Source: JANJUB01 sp964586225
GTDB taxonomy: Bacteria > Armatimonadota > Fimbriimonadia > Fimbriimonadales > Fimbriimonadaceae
Reading direction: 5' to 3'
DNA length: 64,000 nt
NCBI GenBank assembly: GCA_964586225.1
Contig: CAZPHD010000010.1
Location: 1-64,000 of the forward strand
This document shows positions 9,207 to 17,666 of the stretch, in pieces. Each line of letters opens with the position of its first letter. Position 1 is the first letter of the stretch. Position numbers and translations under genes: made by a program. The notes under the pieces were generated by a model. The model searched no databases, was not told the DNA's origin, and saw only the letters and a list, made by a program, of their open reading frames with translations.

Positions 9207-9277
9207 AGCGGGCGGCGGGAATCGAACCCGCGTGATCAGCTTGGAAGGCTGGAGCTTTACCATTAAGCTACGCCCGC
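9207..9277 (-). tRNA. tRNA-Gly (anticodon UCC)
   Basis: Minus strand, 17 bases upstream of the first tRNA-Gly. Acceptor GCGGGCG/CGCCCGC, loop CTTCCAA giving UCC, T arm GGTTCGATTCC, CCA encoded at 9204-9206. The pair is probably one transcript. The outermost anticodon-stem pair is a C-A mismatch. Confidence 0.95.
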
Positions 9278-9403
9278 TCTTGCCAATAATGATACTCCGA
9301 ATGGACCTGCGGCGCTTCGGCTGAAACCCGTTTTCACAATCGGGCGTCGTATGGAGGACACTCTAGGCTACAATAGAGTTGAGTTGGACTGAGGTGAAAC
9401 ATC

Positions 9404-9640
9404 ATGCATGAGAACGACGACAAGAATGTTCTGCTGTACATGCTCGCCGGCGTTGGCCTTGGCGCCATCATCGGTGCGGCGGCCGGGTTGCTCTTTGCCC
9501 CCAAGGCGGGCACCGAAACGCGAGAGGAACTCAGCGGCAAGCTGAAGGAACTGAAGCACAAGACTGAGGAGTGGGTGGCCGAGCAAAAGTCAAAGCGCAC
9601 GGCCCAGGTGGAAGCCGCGCTCGAAGAGGTCGGCGTCTAG
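9404..9640 (+). CDS. YtxH-domain small membrane protein
   Basis: 78 residues: one N-terminal glycine-rich transmembrane helix (about 8-30) ending in LLFAPKAGTETREEL, the hallmark of YtxH/gas-vesicle-protein-like families, then a charged amphipathic helix. GAGGT lies nine bases before the ATG. A TACAAT hexamer at 9369-9374 could be the -10 of its promoter; the -35 is poor. It sits 15 bases before an AI-2E family permease and is probably co-transcribed. These proteins are associated with envelope stress in other bacteria; no direct function is known. Confidence 0.85.
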   Translation: MHENDDKNVLLYMLAGVGLGAIIGAAAGLLFAPKAGTETREELSGKLKELKHKTEEWVAEQKSKRTAQVEAALEEVGV

Positions 9641-9655
9641 TTCCGTATACCCGCC

Positions 9656-10852
9656 ATGCCTGGCTGGCGAGTCTTATTGTGGGCGGCCCTGGTTGGGGCC
9701 GCCCTCATGTTTCTCTATGCCGTGCGCGGCATTTTGCCGCCCTTCATCGGCGCCATCCTACTCGCGTCGATCTTAGATCCGGCTACGCGAAAGCTCCAAA
9801 AGCGCGGGCATTCGCGTAGCCGCGCGGTCCTGACCGTTTGGGGAGCCTTCATGGGCATCCTCATCGCATTGACCATCTGGCTGACTCCGGTGGTTTCTGC
9901 CCAAGTCATCACGTTCAAGGACAAGATTGACCTCTTAAGCGCTCAGGTTTCAGAGCAATCTGCGCAGGCCAACTTCTTCTTGAAGTGGAACCCGCGAGTT
10001 CAGCTTTCCGACGGCGGAACCGCCGGACAACTGGATCAATTCTTCGAACAGAACTCTGACACGTTGCAGAAGCTTGGATTGCCGACGACGCGCGCCGACG
10101 CTGTGAAGGAGTACGTTGAGCCGCACCGAAACGAAATCACCAAAGCTGTTCAGACCTTGTTTGGTGGGGTGTTGGGGCTTGTGAGCGCCTTGGGGTCGCA
10201 GGCCCTGCTCATGCTCTTCACTCCGTTTTTCGCGCTCGTGATGATGATGGAGATTGACCGGTTCAAGATCAAGATGGCCGGGCTAATTCCTCCCTCCATC
10301 CGGTCGGACACGTTGGCGCTCCTACAAGACGTGGGCAATGTCATTGCCCAGTACATCCGCGGCGTCAGCATCGTGCTCTTCTACTATGCGATCGCGGCGT
10401 CCATCGTGCTCTCGATCCTTGGTGCACCGTACGCGTTGCTCCTCGCCTTGCTGTTCACGTGCATCTACTTGATCCCGTATATTGGCGCCTTGCTCAACCT
10501 GGCATTGTTGGTGATGCTGATTGGCACGTCGGGGCGGCTCGGAGTAGGACCGATCGAGTTCGCGAGTTCGTGGACGTATGGCATCGTTGCGGCCGTCATC
10601 TACTCGGTCATATTCTTCATTTTTGATCAGCTGGTCTACTTCAGACTGGTCGGCAAATCGGTAGGCTTGCACCCGTTGGTGAGCTTCTTCGTGGTCTTTT
10701 CGGCGGCCACGCTATTTGGGCCGTTGGGGATGATCTTGGCCTTCCCCGTGGCGGGGTCAGTCAAGATCATCCTCGACCGCTTGATCGACGTAACCTCGCG
10801 GACGCAGGATTTCCACCTGCCGTCGGTGCCTCTTCGACACCGATCGGGTTAG
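9656..10852 (+). CDS. AI-2E family transporter (398 aa)
   Basis: Polytopic membrane protein of the AI-2E/PerM/TqsA family. About eight helices are visible: two near the N-terminus, a soluble region (90-165), then helices from about 175 on with the family hallmark GVSIVLFYYAIAAS and the C-terminal FFVVFSAATLFGPLGMILAFPV. Family members export or antiport varied solutes; the AI-2 name should not be taken as substrate. A paralogue is at 19034-20131. Ends with a four-base convergent overlap with the haloperoxidase gene. Confidence 0.88.
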   Translation: MPGWRVLLWAALVGAALMFLYAVRGILPPFIGAILLASILDPATRKLQKRGHSRSRAVLTVWGAFMGILIALTIWLTPVVSAQVITFKDKIDLLSAQVSEQSAQANFFLKWNPRVQLSDGGTAGQLDQFFEQNSDTLQKLGLPTTRADAVKEYVEPHRNEITKAVQTLFGGVLGLVSALGSQALLMLFTPFFALVMMMEIDRFKIKMAGLIPPSIRSDTLALLQDVGNVIAQYIRGVSIVLFYYAIAASIVLSILGAPYALLLALLFTCIYLIPYIGALLNLALLVMLIGTSGRLGVGPIEFASSWTYGIVAAVIYSVIFFIFDQLVYFRLVGKSVGLHPLVSFFVVFSAATLFGPLGMILAFPVAGSVKIILDRLIDVTSRTQDFHLPSVPLRHRSG

Positions 10853-12279
10853 GGCGTTGGAATCCCATTGAACAGATTCTGCGCGCGGTCCCAGACCATT
10901 TGGCCTACGGTGCGTCCCATGGCTCGCGCTTCGAGGTCGCCTTGCTTGAAGTGGATGCCGCCGTATCGGCGAGACATGCCGGCCTCATCGGCTGCCGCTG
11001 AGAACGTCGGCCATTGGAGCGTAATCGCCGTTGTGGGCGAAAAGCCCGGCTCGGCGGCGGACTCGCCTGGCATGATCGTCACGGATGCGCCAAACGAGTC
11101 GCTTCCCGTGAAGAGACGAAGCACTTCGGCTGACGCCGCGCTGAACGTCGAGTGCCCTGACGTGTACTCGGCGAACGGCGGCGTGATGAACGTGTCTGGT
11201 TGGTAGGGCTTCCACGGCCCTCCGTCAATCAACCGCACACTCTGGCCAATGCCCGAGGTGGCGAATCGCGGTGATCGGGCGACAGTAGTCATAAAAGCGC
11301 TTAGCTTCCCAGCAACAGATGCCCGCATCCATCACCGCATTGGCGACGAGGAAGAAGAGCTTGACATCTTGGTCCAGTGTGTAGTTATCTCTCTGGCTCA
11401 CATACTGGGCAAAAGTGATCCAGTGTCCAGGGGGTGTGACGCTTCGGGGTCCATCAGCCCAGTATTCAGCGATCACCTTCTCACGATCCCCGCTTCTGGC
11501 CTGGAGATCGATCAGTTCGAGGGCCTGTTCCCGATACTCGGCGCTCCCCACGGGTGCGGGAGCAGGTGGCCGAAGAGCTTCGCCATTCGTGACGGCGAAC
11601 GGCGTTACGCGGCCCCAGTGGGGGGTCACGAAGCCGGGGGTGACCGTGCCACCCTGTCCATCCGAGAACCGCAGCGGCTGCCAACGGCCCGGATCGTTGA
11701 CGACATCCGGTGTGTTCACTGGTGCATAGCCGGTGTAGTCCGCGTAGCGACCGGACGCCAAGTTGCCCAGTTGGTTGGCGCCATCGGCATGGCGGAAGGC
11801 GAGAACATTGGTTGCGGCGACGTTACCTACACCAGCCGGAGTCGAGAGGTCGGTGGTCGCGTTGGCGGGATCCAGACCGAGCTCACCCATTTTTGCGTCG
11901 AACGCGGACTTGGCGGCTGGCCACTGATCGACGAGAGCACGATAAGCGGCATAGCTGATCGCCACCTTCTTGTTGGCTTCGGTCCGCTCATTTGCGGGAC
12001 GGCGCAACGTGTCCCCGGAGTGAACCGCTAATGCCCGAGCGTCGTACGCCGACCAAGCATCATAGATGGCGGTATGGACGATCGCCAATGAGCGCGAGTT
12101 GACCGGGGGCGAAGTTCGCAGGGAGATGATAGCGTCAAGAGCTTCTTGGCTCCATTCACCGACAATCGTCGCCGGAGGTGGGCCAAAGGAGGGCACCCAC
12201 CTCCGCCTCCACCGCAACTGGTGAGCAAGGTCAGGCTGGTCGCCATCAACAGCATCGTGGTCTTGTGAGTTCTTCGCAT
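10849..12279 (-). pseudogene. Vanadium-dependent haloperoxidase-like lipoprotein, broken by two single-base frameshifts
   Basis: Three reading frames add up to one protein of about 476 residues. N-terminus (ATG at 12277-12279): lipoprotein signal ending LLTSC followed by a glycine run. A first shift at about 12200 (in a GGTGGG stretch; one missing G restores frame) leads into 11225-12217, the helical domain with WSQEALDAI and SLAIVHTAIYDAWSAYD. A second shift at about 11251 (one extra G in GGG) leads from YDYCRPITAIRHLG into GIGQSVRLIDGG and the PAP2/haloperoxidase active-site motif YTSGHSTFSAAS, which carries the vanadate/phosphate-binding His. All key residues survive, so these look like homopolymer errors rather than decay. 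Reaction in the family: halide oxidation by hydrogen peroxide, or phosphatase activity. Single gene, no operon partner. Confidence 0.85.
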
Positions 12280-12367
12280 CGTCTCCCCAGAAAAGTTACG
12301 GGGATATTATCGGTGTCCGAATCGAGCCACGATAGGGTTGGGTGCAACCCCACGGTGGTGGTCAGCG

Positions 12368-12396
12368 TTCCCATAGTGAATGAGGATGGCTATACT
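12368..12396 (+). promoter_or_regulatory. Sigma-70-like promoter for the NfeD-flotillin operon
   Basis: TTCCCA (12368-12373), 17-base spacer, TATACT (12391-12396); the ATG follows 21 bases after the -10, leaving a very short leader. The string GGCTATACTGGAT recurs upstream of rel (39632-39644). Confidence 0.55.
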
Positions 12397-12417
12397 GGAT
12401 TCAGCGGGTGAACGACG

Positions 12418-12990
12418 ATGATGCCACTGTATATCATGGCGGCGATCCTAGGCGGCGGGCTAGTGCTCGTGTCTATCTTTGCCGGGAGCGATCACGATCA
12501 TGATCATGAGTTCTCGGCGGATCATGATGTCGACCACGGAGGCATCGAACACGGTGATCTTTGGATCCCTTTCCTAAGCCTGCGCTTCTGGACGTACTTC
12601 CTGATGGCGGCTGGTGTGACGGGCATTTTGCTCATGCAGTTCGCCCAAACGGTTGAGCCCATTACGGCGTTTTGGGCGTCCGGAACCGGATTGGTCGTCG
12701 GCCTTGGCGTGTCCTACGTGATGCACCTCGCCAAGAAGATGCAGACCGAGGAGGTCGCCCAGAGTGCCGACTTCCTGGGTCGGGAAGCGACCGTGATCGT
12801 CCCCATTCGACCGAACCTCGACGGCAAGATCCGGGTTGAGGTCAAGGGGCAGTTAATTGAGTTGCTTGCGTTGCCCTTTGAAGAGCGTGAGATTGCTCGC
12901 GACGAGATCGTCGTGATTGTGTCGATGGACAACGACCGGGCCCGAGTCATCCCTCGGGATGACTTGCTGGAGAATCAAAACCATGCCTGA
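12418..12990 (+). CDS. NfeD-like membrane protein with His/Asp-rich loop
   Basis: 190 residues: N-terminal helix (about 4-20), an exposed loop (about 24-46) packed with His and Asp (SDHDHDHEFSADHDVDHGG), two further helices (about 52-72, 80-100), and a C-terminal OB-fold-like domain (DFLGREATVIVPIRPNLDGKI...VIPRDDLL), which is the NfeD/YqiJ arrangement. NfeD proteins are encoded beside flotillins and help build membrane microdomains; here two flotillin genes follow directly, the first overlapping by eight bases. The histidine-rich loop is not part of the usual NfeD description and suggests metal binding (inference). Alternative start one codon later. Confidence 0.85.
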   Translation: MMPLYIMAAILGGGLVLVSIFAGSDHDHDHEFSADHDVDHGGIEHGDLWIPFLSLRFWTYFLMAAGVTGILLMQFAQTVEPITAFWASGTGLVVGLGVSYVMHLAKKMQTEEVAQSADFLGREATVIVPIRPNLDGKIRVEVKGQLIELLALPFEEREIARDEIVVIVSMDNDRARVIPRDDLLENQNHA

Positions 12991-14275
12991 GTTCTCATTG
13001 TTTGGTTGGTCGCAAAACGCGACGTTTGCCGCGATTGGGTTCGCCGTCCTTCTTGGACTGCTGATCTTCATCAAGTGGGCGAAGACGCTCCTTCAGATTT
13101 GCCCGCCCAACGAAGTGCTGATTTTCTACGGCCGACGGACTCGCGTAATCTTTGGCGGAAGGGGATGGCGAATGCCGATCATCGAAAAGTCGGCCCGCAT
13201 GAGCCTCAACAACATGGAAGTGCCGATCAGTATTCGTGGTGCCTACTCACAGGGCGGTATCGCTCTCAATGTAGATGCCATCGCGAACGTGAAGATATCC
13301 AGCGATCCGAAGTACATCCACAATGCACTGGAGCGGTTTCTGGGTCGGGATGTCAATGAGATCAGGCGGGTCGCAAAGGAGACCCTGGAAGGTCACCTTC
13401 GCGGTGTTCTCGCGCGGCTGACGCCCGAAGAAGTGAACGAGGATCGCCTCAAGTTTGCCGACGAACTCTCGCGTGAGAGCGAACTCGATCTGAGCAAACT
13501 GGGCATACACCTTGACACGCTAAAGATTCAGCATGTCAGCGATGACGTCAGCTATCTGAACTCGATCGGTCGTGAAGCGATCGCAAACGTGATTCGTGAT
13601 GCCGAAATGTCAGAGTCTGATGCCAAGCGGCTTGCTGAACTTGCCGAAGCCGAGGCCCAGGGGCGTGCTAAAGTAGCCCGCTCGAATGCAGACGCAAACA
13701 TCGCTCGGATGAGGAACGAGATCCGCAAAATCCAAGCGGACCTTGAGGCCGAAGTGACCTCGGAAGAAGAACGGACGCAAGCGGCTGCCCGCCAGGCGCG
13801 CGCCGAAGCGGAGCAGGAACTCCAAGGAATCCGCGCCGAGCTTGAGAAACTTCGTCTTCAAGTCGACCAGGTGCTTCCCGCAGAAGCCAATCGCGTGGCT
13901 CAAGAACACCGCGCGCGCGGTGAGGCGTCGATCATCCGCGAGCGTGGCCAAGCCAGTAGCCAAGCACTCAACCTCATGACGGAAGCCTGGAAGGACGCGG
14001 GTAAGGACGCCTTGGCCATCTATCTGATGGAAGACGTTGAGAAGATCTTGGAGACGGCCGCACAAGGCGTGGCCAAAGTCAAGGTCAACGAAGTGAACAT
14101 GATCGATAGCGGGGACGGTCGGACCCTGTCGTCCTACGTTGCCGCGTATCCGGCGATGCTGGCCGCCGTTCTGGAGTCCGTTACGACCGCAACGGGCATT
14201 GACATCCAACAGGCGCTTTCGGGCCGCTCTGCCGTGGCCCCCGCCCCCGAAACCCCCAAAGGAGAAAGCAAGTGA
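12983..14275 (+). CDS. Flotillin-like SPFH protein 1
   Basis: 430 residues. Start at 12983 (MPEFSLFGW) preceded by GGAG and overlapping the NfeD stop. One N-terminal membrane anchor (about 13-32), SPFH/band-7 domain (about 40-200, with CPPNEVLIFYGRR and GRDVNEIRRVAKETLEGHLR), then a long Ala/Glu/Arg coiled coil (about 205-330) and a C-terminal oligomerisation segment. Scaffold of membrane microdomains in the NfeD-flotillin system. It lacks obvious Cys palmitoylation sites, as usual for bacterial flotillins. Operon with the gene before and the paralogue after (GTGA overlap). Confidence 0.92.
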   Translation: MPEFSLFGWSQNATFAAIGFAVLLGLLIFIKWAKTLLQICPPNEVLIFYGRRTRVIFGGRGWRMPIIEKSARMSLNNMEVPISIRGAYSQGGIALNVDAIANVKISSDPKYIHNALERFLGRDVNEIRRVAKETLEGHLRGVLARLTPEEVNEDRLKFADELSRESELDLSKLGIHLDTLKIQHVSDDVSYLNSIGREAIANVIRDAEMSESDAKRLAELAEAEAQGRAKVARSNADANIARMRNEIRKIQADLEAEVTSEEERTQAAARQARAEAEQELQGIRAELEKLRLQVDQVLPAEANRVAQEHRARGEASIIRERGQASSQALNLMTEAWKDAGKDALAIYLMEDVEKILETAAQGVAKVKVNEVNMIDSGDGRTLSSYVAAYPAMLAAVLESVTTATGIDIQQALSGRSAVAPAPETPKGESK

Positions 14276-15540
14276 CTATCGCCTTTATCGTTGGCTCCGT
14301 CTTGATCGGCGCATTTGTGCTGTTCCTCCTGTCATTGCCGAGCCTAATTCACAACTCGTCGCCGAGTGAAGTGCTCATCATCTCGGGCAAGCGACGGCGC
14401 GAGGGTGATCGCATCTATGGCTATCGTATCGCGAAGGGCGGCTATGCCTTCCAGATTCCCCTGCTTGAGCGTGTTGACCGCATGGACTTGACCAACATGG
14501 TCATTGATGTTTCGGCAAGCAACGCCTATTGCAAGGGCGGCGTTCCCCTCACGGTTCAGGGCGTGGCGAACGTCAAGATTGCGGGTCACTCGCCGGTGCT
14601 CAACAACGCCATTGAGCGGTTCCTTGGTCGCTCCCGTGCCGAGATCATGCAAGTCGCGAAGGCAACGCTTGAGGGAGCGCTCCGAGGGATCCTGTCTACG
14701 ATGACGCCTGAGCAGGTCAACGAAGACAAGCTTCTGTTCGCCGAGCGACTCGTGCACGAAGTCGAAGCCGACATGACCGCGCTCGGTTTGGTCGTGGACA
14801 CGATGAAGATTCAGAACGTCCACGACGAAGTGAAGTACCTTGACTCAATTGGCCGTAAGCGAAGTGCGGAGATCGTTAGTTCGGCTCGCGTTGCGGAAGC
14901 GACGTCGCGGGCCGAATCGATCATCCGCGAGGCGGAGAACCTTGAGCGTGAAGTGCAAGGTCAGATTCAGGCTCAGATTCAAGCGGCCAAAGCCGACGCA
15001 CAGAAGCGTCTGACGGATGCGTTGACCCGTCGCGACGCATTGATCGCTGAAGAACGGGCGGTGGTTATGGCGCAAGTCGCGCAGGCCTCGGCAGAAGTCA
15101 ACGTTCAGAAAGCGCGGGTCGAGCAGGTTCGGCGGAAGTTAGACGCCGACGTGATTCAGCCGGCGGTTGCTTGGTCGGAGACGGCGTCGAACGAAGCGCG
15201 CGCGTCGACGGCGAGCATCATCGAAGATGGCCGCGCGCGGGCGGAGGCGTTGCGTGCGCTGGCGGATGCCTGGGAAAAGGCCGGCCCCGCGGCGCGTGAA
15301 GTCATGCTTACTCAGAAGCTCCAACCGATTATCGAGGCGATGACGGCCATGATCGCGGAAACGCGCGTGGATAAGATGACGATGATTGACTCGGCTCAGG
15401 GCTCCACGGCGGCGAAAGCGATCTCAACGGTCGAGCAGGTGAAGCAGTTGTTCGGGATTGACCTGGTGGAGAAGGTGAAGCAGCTCGGCGAGCCGAAGAC
15501 CATCGAAGCTCGGGTTGTCCCGGCGCGCGATCCGGAGTAG
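14272..15540 (+). CDS. Flotillin-like SPFH protein 2
   Basis: 422 residues, GTG start at 14272 overlapping the previous stop (GTGA). N-terminal helix (about 4-24), SPFH domain with SSPSEVLIISGKRR and GRSRAEIMQVAKATLEGALRG, coiled coil (about 200-320) and a C-terminal stretch EKVKQLFGIDLVEKVKQL. It is a diverged paralogue of the preceding gene: both share the LERFLGR/EIxxVAKxTLEGxLRG core but differ in the coil. Two adjacent flotillins suggest a hetero-oligomer (inference). A palindromic repeat begins six bases after its stop. Confidence 0.92.
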   Translation: MTIAFIVGSVLIGAFVLFLLSLPSLIHNSSPSEVLIISGKRRREGDRIYGYRIAKGGYAFQIPLLERVDRMDLTNMVIDVSASNAYCKGGVPLTVQGVANVKIAGHSPVLNNAIERFLGRSRAEIMQVAKATLEGALRGILSTMTPEQVNEDKLLFAERLVHEVEADMTALGLVVDTMKIQNVHDEVKYLDSIGRKRSAEIVSSARVAEATSRAESIIREAENLEREVQGQIQAQIQAAKADAQKRLTDALTRRDALIAEERAVVMAQVAQASAEVNVQKARVEQVRRKLDADVIQPAVAWSETASNEARASTASIIEDGRARAEALRALADAWEKAGPAAREVMLTQKLQPIIEAMTAMIAETRVDKMTMIDSAQGSTAAKAISTVEQVKQLFGIDLVEKVKQLGEPKTIEARVVPARDPE

Positions 15541-15545
15541 AAGTC

Positions 15546-15638
15546 GCAGGGATGCCTTGTGACCTGCGAATGTTGGAAATCGGGGAACCGCGTTGAGCGT
15601 GGCACAAGACATGCCCGCCGCGACGTGAACTTCCGCGG
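15546..15638. repeat. Two inverted copies of the CACAAGACAT repeat family
   Basis: Copy one, 15546-15567, is GCAGGGATGCCTTGTGACCTGC in two pieces (palindromic ends GCAGG/CCTGC around CTTGTG); copy two, 15601-15638, is the reverse orientation, GGCACAAGACATGCCCGCC then ACGTGAACTTCCGCGG. The second copy matches 52684-52722 inside mtaB over about 38 bases with a two-base indel. Confidence 0.75.
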
Positions 15639-15650
15639 ATACAGCGCAGG

Positions 15651-15728
15651 GCGGTACGAACCCCCGCGCGCCTCGTTGGCAGGCATGATGCGGTACGCCC
15701 CCCCGCGTACCTCGTCAGCCGTCCGGCA
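15651..15728. repeat. Two direct repeats with 39-bp period
   Basis: GCGGTACG followed by CCCCCGCG and CCTCGT appears at 15651 and again at 15690, in the same register (39-bp period) with a few mismatches. Together with the inverted copies just upstream, the whole space between the second flotillin gene and the tsf terminator is repeat DNA. Confidence 0.7.
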
Positions 15729-15769
15729 AAACACAGAAAAGCCCCGGTGCTGTAAACAGCACCGGGGCT
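15729..15769 (-). terminator. Intrinsic terminator of rpsB-tsf
   Basis: Stem AGCCCCGGTGCTGT / ACAGCACCGGGGCT (15740-15769) with a two-base apex, followed on the minus strand by TTTTCTGTGTTTT (15729-15739 and beyond). It lies 13 bases after the tsf stop. Textbook Rho-independent terminator. Confidence 0.92.
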
Positions 15770-15782
15770 CAAACAGTCACGA

Positions 15783-16586
15783 TCAGCCGTTAACGCCGAC
15801 GATCATGTTCTCGAACGCGACGATCTTTGCGCCCTTCGCGACTTCGCTCAGGTATTGACCGACCGTCTTGGCGGGGTCCAGATAGAACGGCTGCTCCATG
15901 AGCACCGCCGTCTTCACGAACTCCTTGTTCACGCGGCCCTGCGCGATGTTGCGGGCGATGTTCTCGGGCTTGCCCTCGTTCATCGCGCGCTGGGTTTCGA
16001 TCTCAATCTCCGCATCCAGCTTCTCCTGGCTCAGGTCTTCCTTGTTGATGATCTCAGGCGGGAAGGCAGCCGCGTGAACCGCGACCTTGCGGGCGGCTTC
16101 CGGATCGCTGACCTCACCCGACAGCACAATCGCGGTCCCCTTCGTGCGGTCGTGGTGCACGTAGGTGACGATGCGATCGCCGGTCAGGTGAACGACCTTG
16201 GTGATCTGGATGTTCTCGCGGATCTTGGCCACCGCCTCTTCGGCGAGGGGCTTCAGATCTTCTGCGGTCTTTCCGGCGAGCACCAAGTCCGCCATCTGCT
16301 GAGCGAGCGCGATGAAGTCCTCGTTGCGAGCGACGAAGTCGGTTTCGCACTCAAGGATCACGCCACCGACGACGGTCGAATCGGCGTTGGCGGCAAACGC
16401 GACCACGCCTTCTGAGGTGGCGCGACCGGCTCGCTTGCCGGCGGCGGCCACGCCCTTCTCACGAAGGATCGCTTTTGCCTTTTCGTAGTCGCCGTCCGCT
16501 TCGTCCAGGGCGCCCTTGCATTCCATCATCGGCGCGCCGGTCTCTTCGCGCAAGCGCTTTACGTCATTTGCAGTGTAGTTGGCCAT
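15783..16586 (-). CDS. tsf: Elongation factor Ts
   Basis: Guanine-nucleotide exchange factor for EF-Tu. 267 residues; the N-terminal UBA-like domain (YTANDVKRLREETGAPMMECKGAL) and the TDFVARN signature region (CETDFVARNEDFIALAQ, about 86-102) are intact; the core ends with YLDPAKTVGQYL. Usual bacterial length. It follows rpsB by eight bases in the universal rpsB-tsf order and is closed by a strong terminator. Confidence 0.97.
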   Translation of the reverse strand: MANYTANDVKRLREETGAPMMECKGALDEADGDYEKAKAILREKGVAAAGKRAGRATSEGVVAFAANADSTVVGGVILECETDFVARNEDFIALAQQMADLVLAGKTAEDLKPLAEEAVAKIRENIQITKVVHLTGDRIVTYVHHDRTKGTAIVLSGEVSDPEAARKVAVHAAAFPPEIINKEDLSQEKLDAEIEIETQRAMNEGKPENIARNIAQGRVNKEFVKTAVLMEQPFYLDPAKTVGQYLSEVAKGAKIVAFENMIVGVNG

Positions 16587-16594
16587 AACTCGGT

Positions 16595-17506
16595 TTACTT
16601 GTCCTCCGCATCGAGGTCGGGATCCACGGCAGGCTCCTCGGCTTCGACGACGGCGGGGGCTTCTTCCACCGGAGCCGCCTCAACCGGGGCGGGCTTGCTG
16701 GTGTTGATGGTCTCATCACCGAAGGCCGCGAGCAACTCTTCCTCAACGGCACCGAAGGTGACGGCCTGACCGTCGTCCTCGATTTCGCCGCTCTCGGGGA
16801 GCGTGCCTTCGACGAGCGACTCGTCGAGCGGTCGGGCTTCCAGGATGGCTTCCGCCATCTTGCCGGTAACGAGGCGGATCGCGCGGATCGCATCGTCGTT
16901 GCCGGGGATGACGTAATCCACGACATCGGGGTCGCAGTTCGTGTCGACGATCGCGACGATCGGGATACCCAGCTTGCGGGCTTCCTTGACGGCGATATCT
17001 TCCTTGTTCAGGTCCACGACGAACATGACCGACGGCATTTCGTTCATGTTGCGGATGCCTTCAAGGAACTTCGACAGCTGAGCGCGCTCTTCGAGCCTCT
17101 TGAGCTTTTCTTTCTTGGGGAGTCGCTCCAGGTAGCCGTCAGCTTCCATACGGTCGAGCTCCTTCAGGCGTTGGACACGGCCCTGAATGGTCTTCCAGTT
17201 GGTAAGCGTTCCGCCCAACCATCGCTCGGCGATGTAGTATTGGCCGCTGCGCTGGGCGGCTTCCTTGACGGCCGACTGGGCCTGCTTCTTGGTGCCGACG
17301 AAGAGGACGGTGCCGCCATTTTCGGCGACGCCCTTGACGAAGTCAAGCGCTTCTTCGAAGAGCTTGATCGTTTGGTGAAGGTCGAGAATATAGATCCCGT
17401 TGCGTGCGCCATAGATATAGCGCTTCATCTTGGGATTCCACCGCCGGGTCTGGTGACCGAAGTGCACACCAGATTCCAGCAGCTCTTTCATGCTGAGCTG
17501 TGCCAT
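16595..17506 (-). CDS. rpsB: 30S ribosomal protein S2
   Basis: Small-subunit protein. Signature motifs MKELLESGVHFGHQTRRWNP (2-24) and the later PDVVDYVIPGNDDAIRAI are present. At 303 residues it is 40-60 longer than typical because of a C-terminal tail (about 235-303) rich in Glu, Ala, Pro and Asp, likely disordered. GGAG lies eight bases before the ATG. Operon with tsf downstream. Confidence 0.97.
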   Translation of the reverse strand: MAQLSMKELLESGVHFGHQTRRWNPKMKRYIYGARNGIYILDLHQTIKLFEEALDFVKGVAENGGTVLFVGTKKQAQSAVKEAAQRSGQYYIAERWLGGTLTNWKTIQGRVQRLKELDRMEADGYLERLPKKEKLKRLEERAQLSKFLEGIRNMNEMPSVMFVVDLNKEDIAVKEARKLGIPIVAIVDTNCDPDVVDYVIPGNDDAIRAIRLVTGKMAEAILEARPLDESLVEGTLPESGEIEDDGQAVTFGAVEEELLAAFGDETINTSKPAPVEAAPVEEAPAVVEAEEPAVDPDLDAEDK

Positions 17507-17615
17507 TTATTTCTCCAGGTTGATCCTCCGATGCGGTTTTGATTTATGCGCCTGAAGCTCCCAACTGCGTTGGGCACCTGGCTGGCGCAACCCCATCGTG
17601 TGAGTTACAAGCGGT

Positions 17616-17644
17616 AGGATACCTCATGAGGCCCACAAATTGAA
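17616..17644 (-). promoter_or_regulatory. Possible promoter of rpsB-tsf
   Basis: On the minus strand TTCAAT, a 17-base spacer and TATCCT precede a leader of about 100 bases before rpsB. The match is moderate; the leader contains small inverted repeats and may carry S2 autoregulation, which I cannot show. Confidence 0.3.
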
Positions 17645-17666
17645 TCCACAGCAGGATCGAAGACGC

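Noticed and set aside
17507..17615. Riboswitch or structured leader before rpsB
   Set aside because: Small inverted repeats only; no recognisable riboswitch core.
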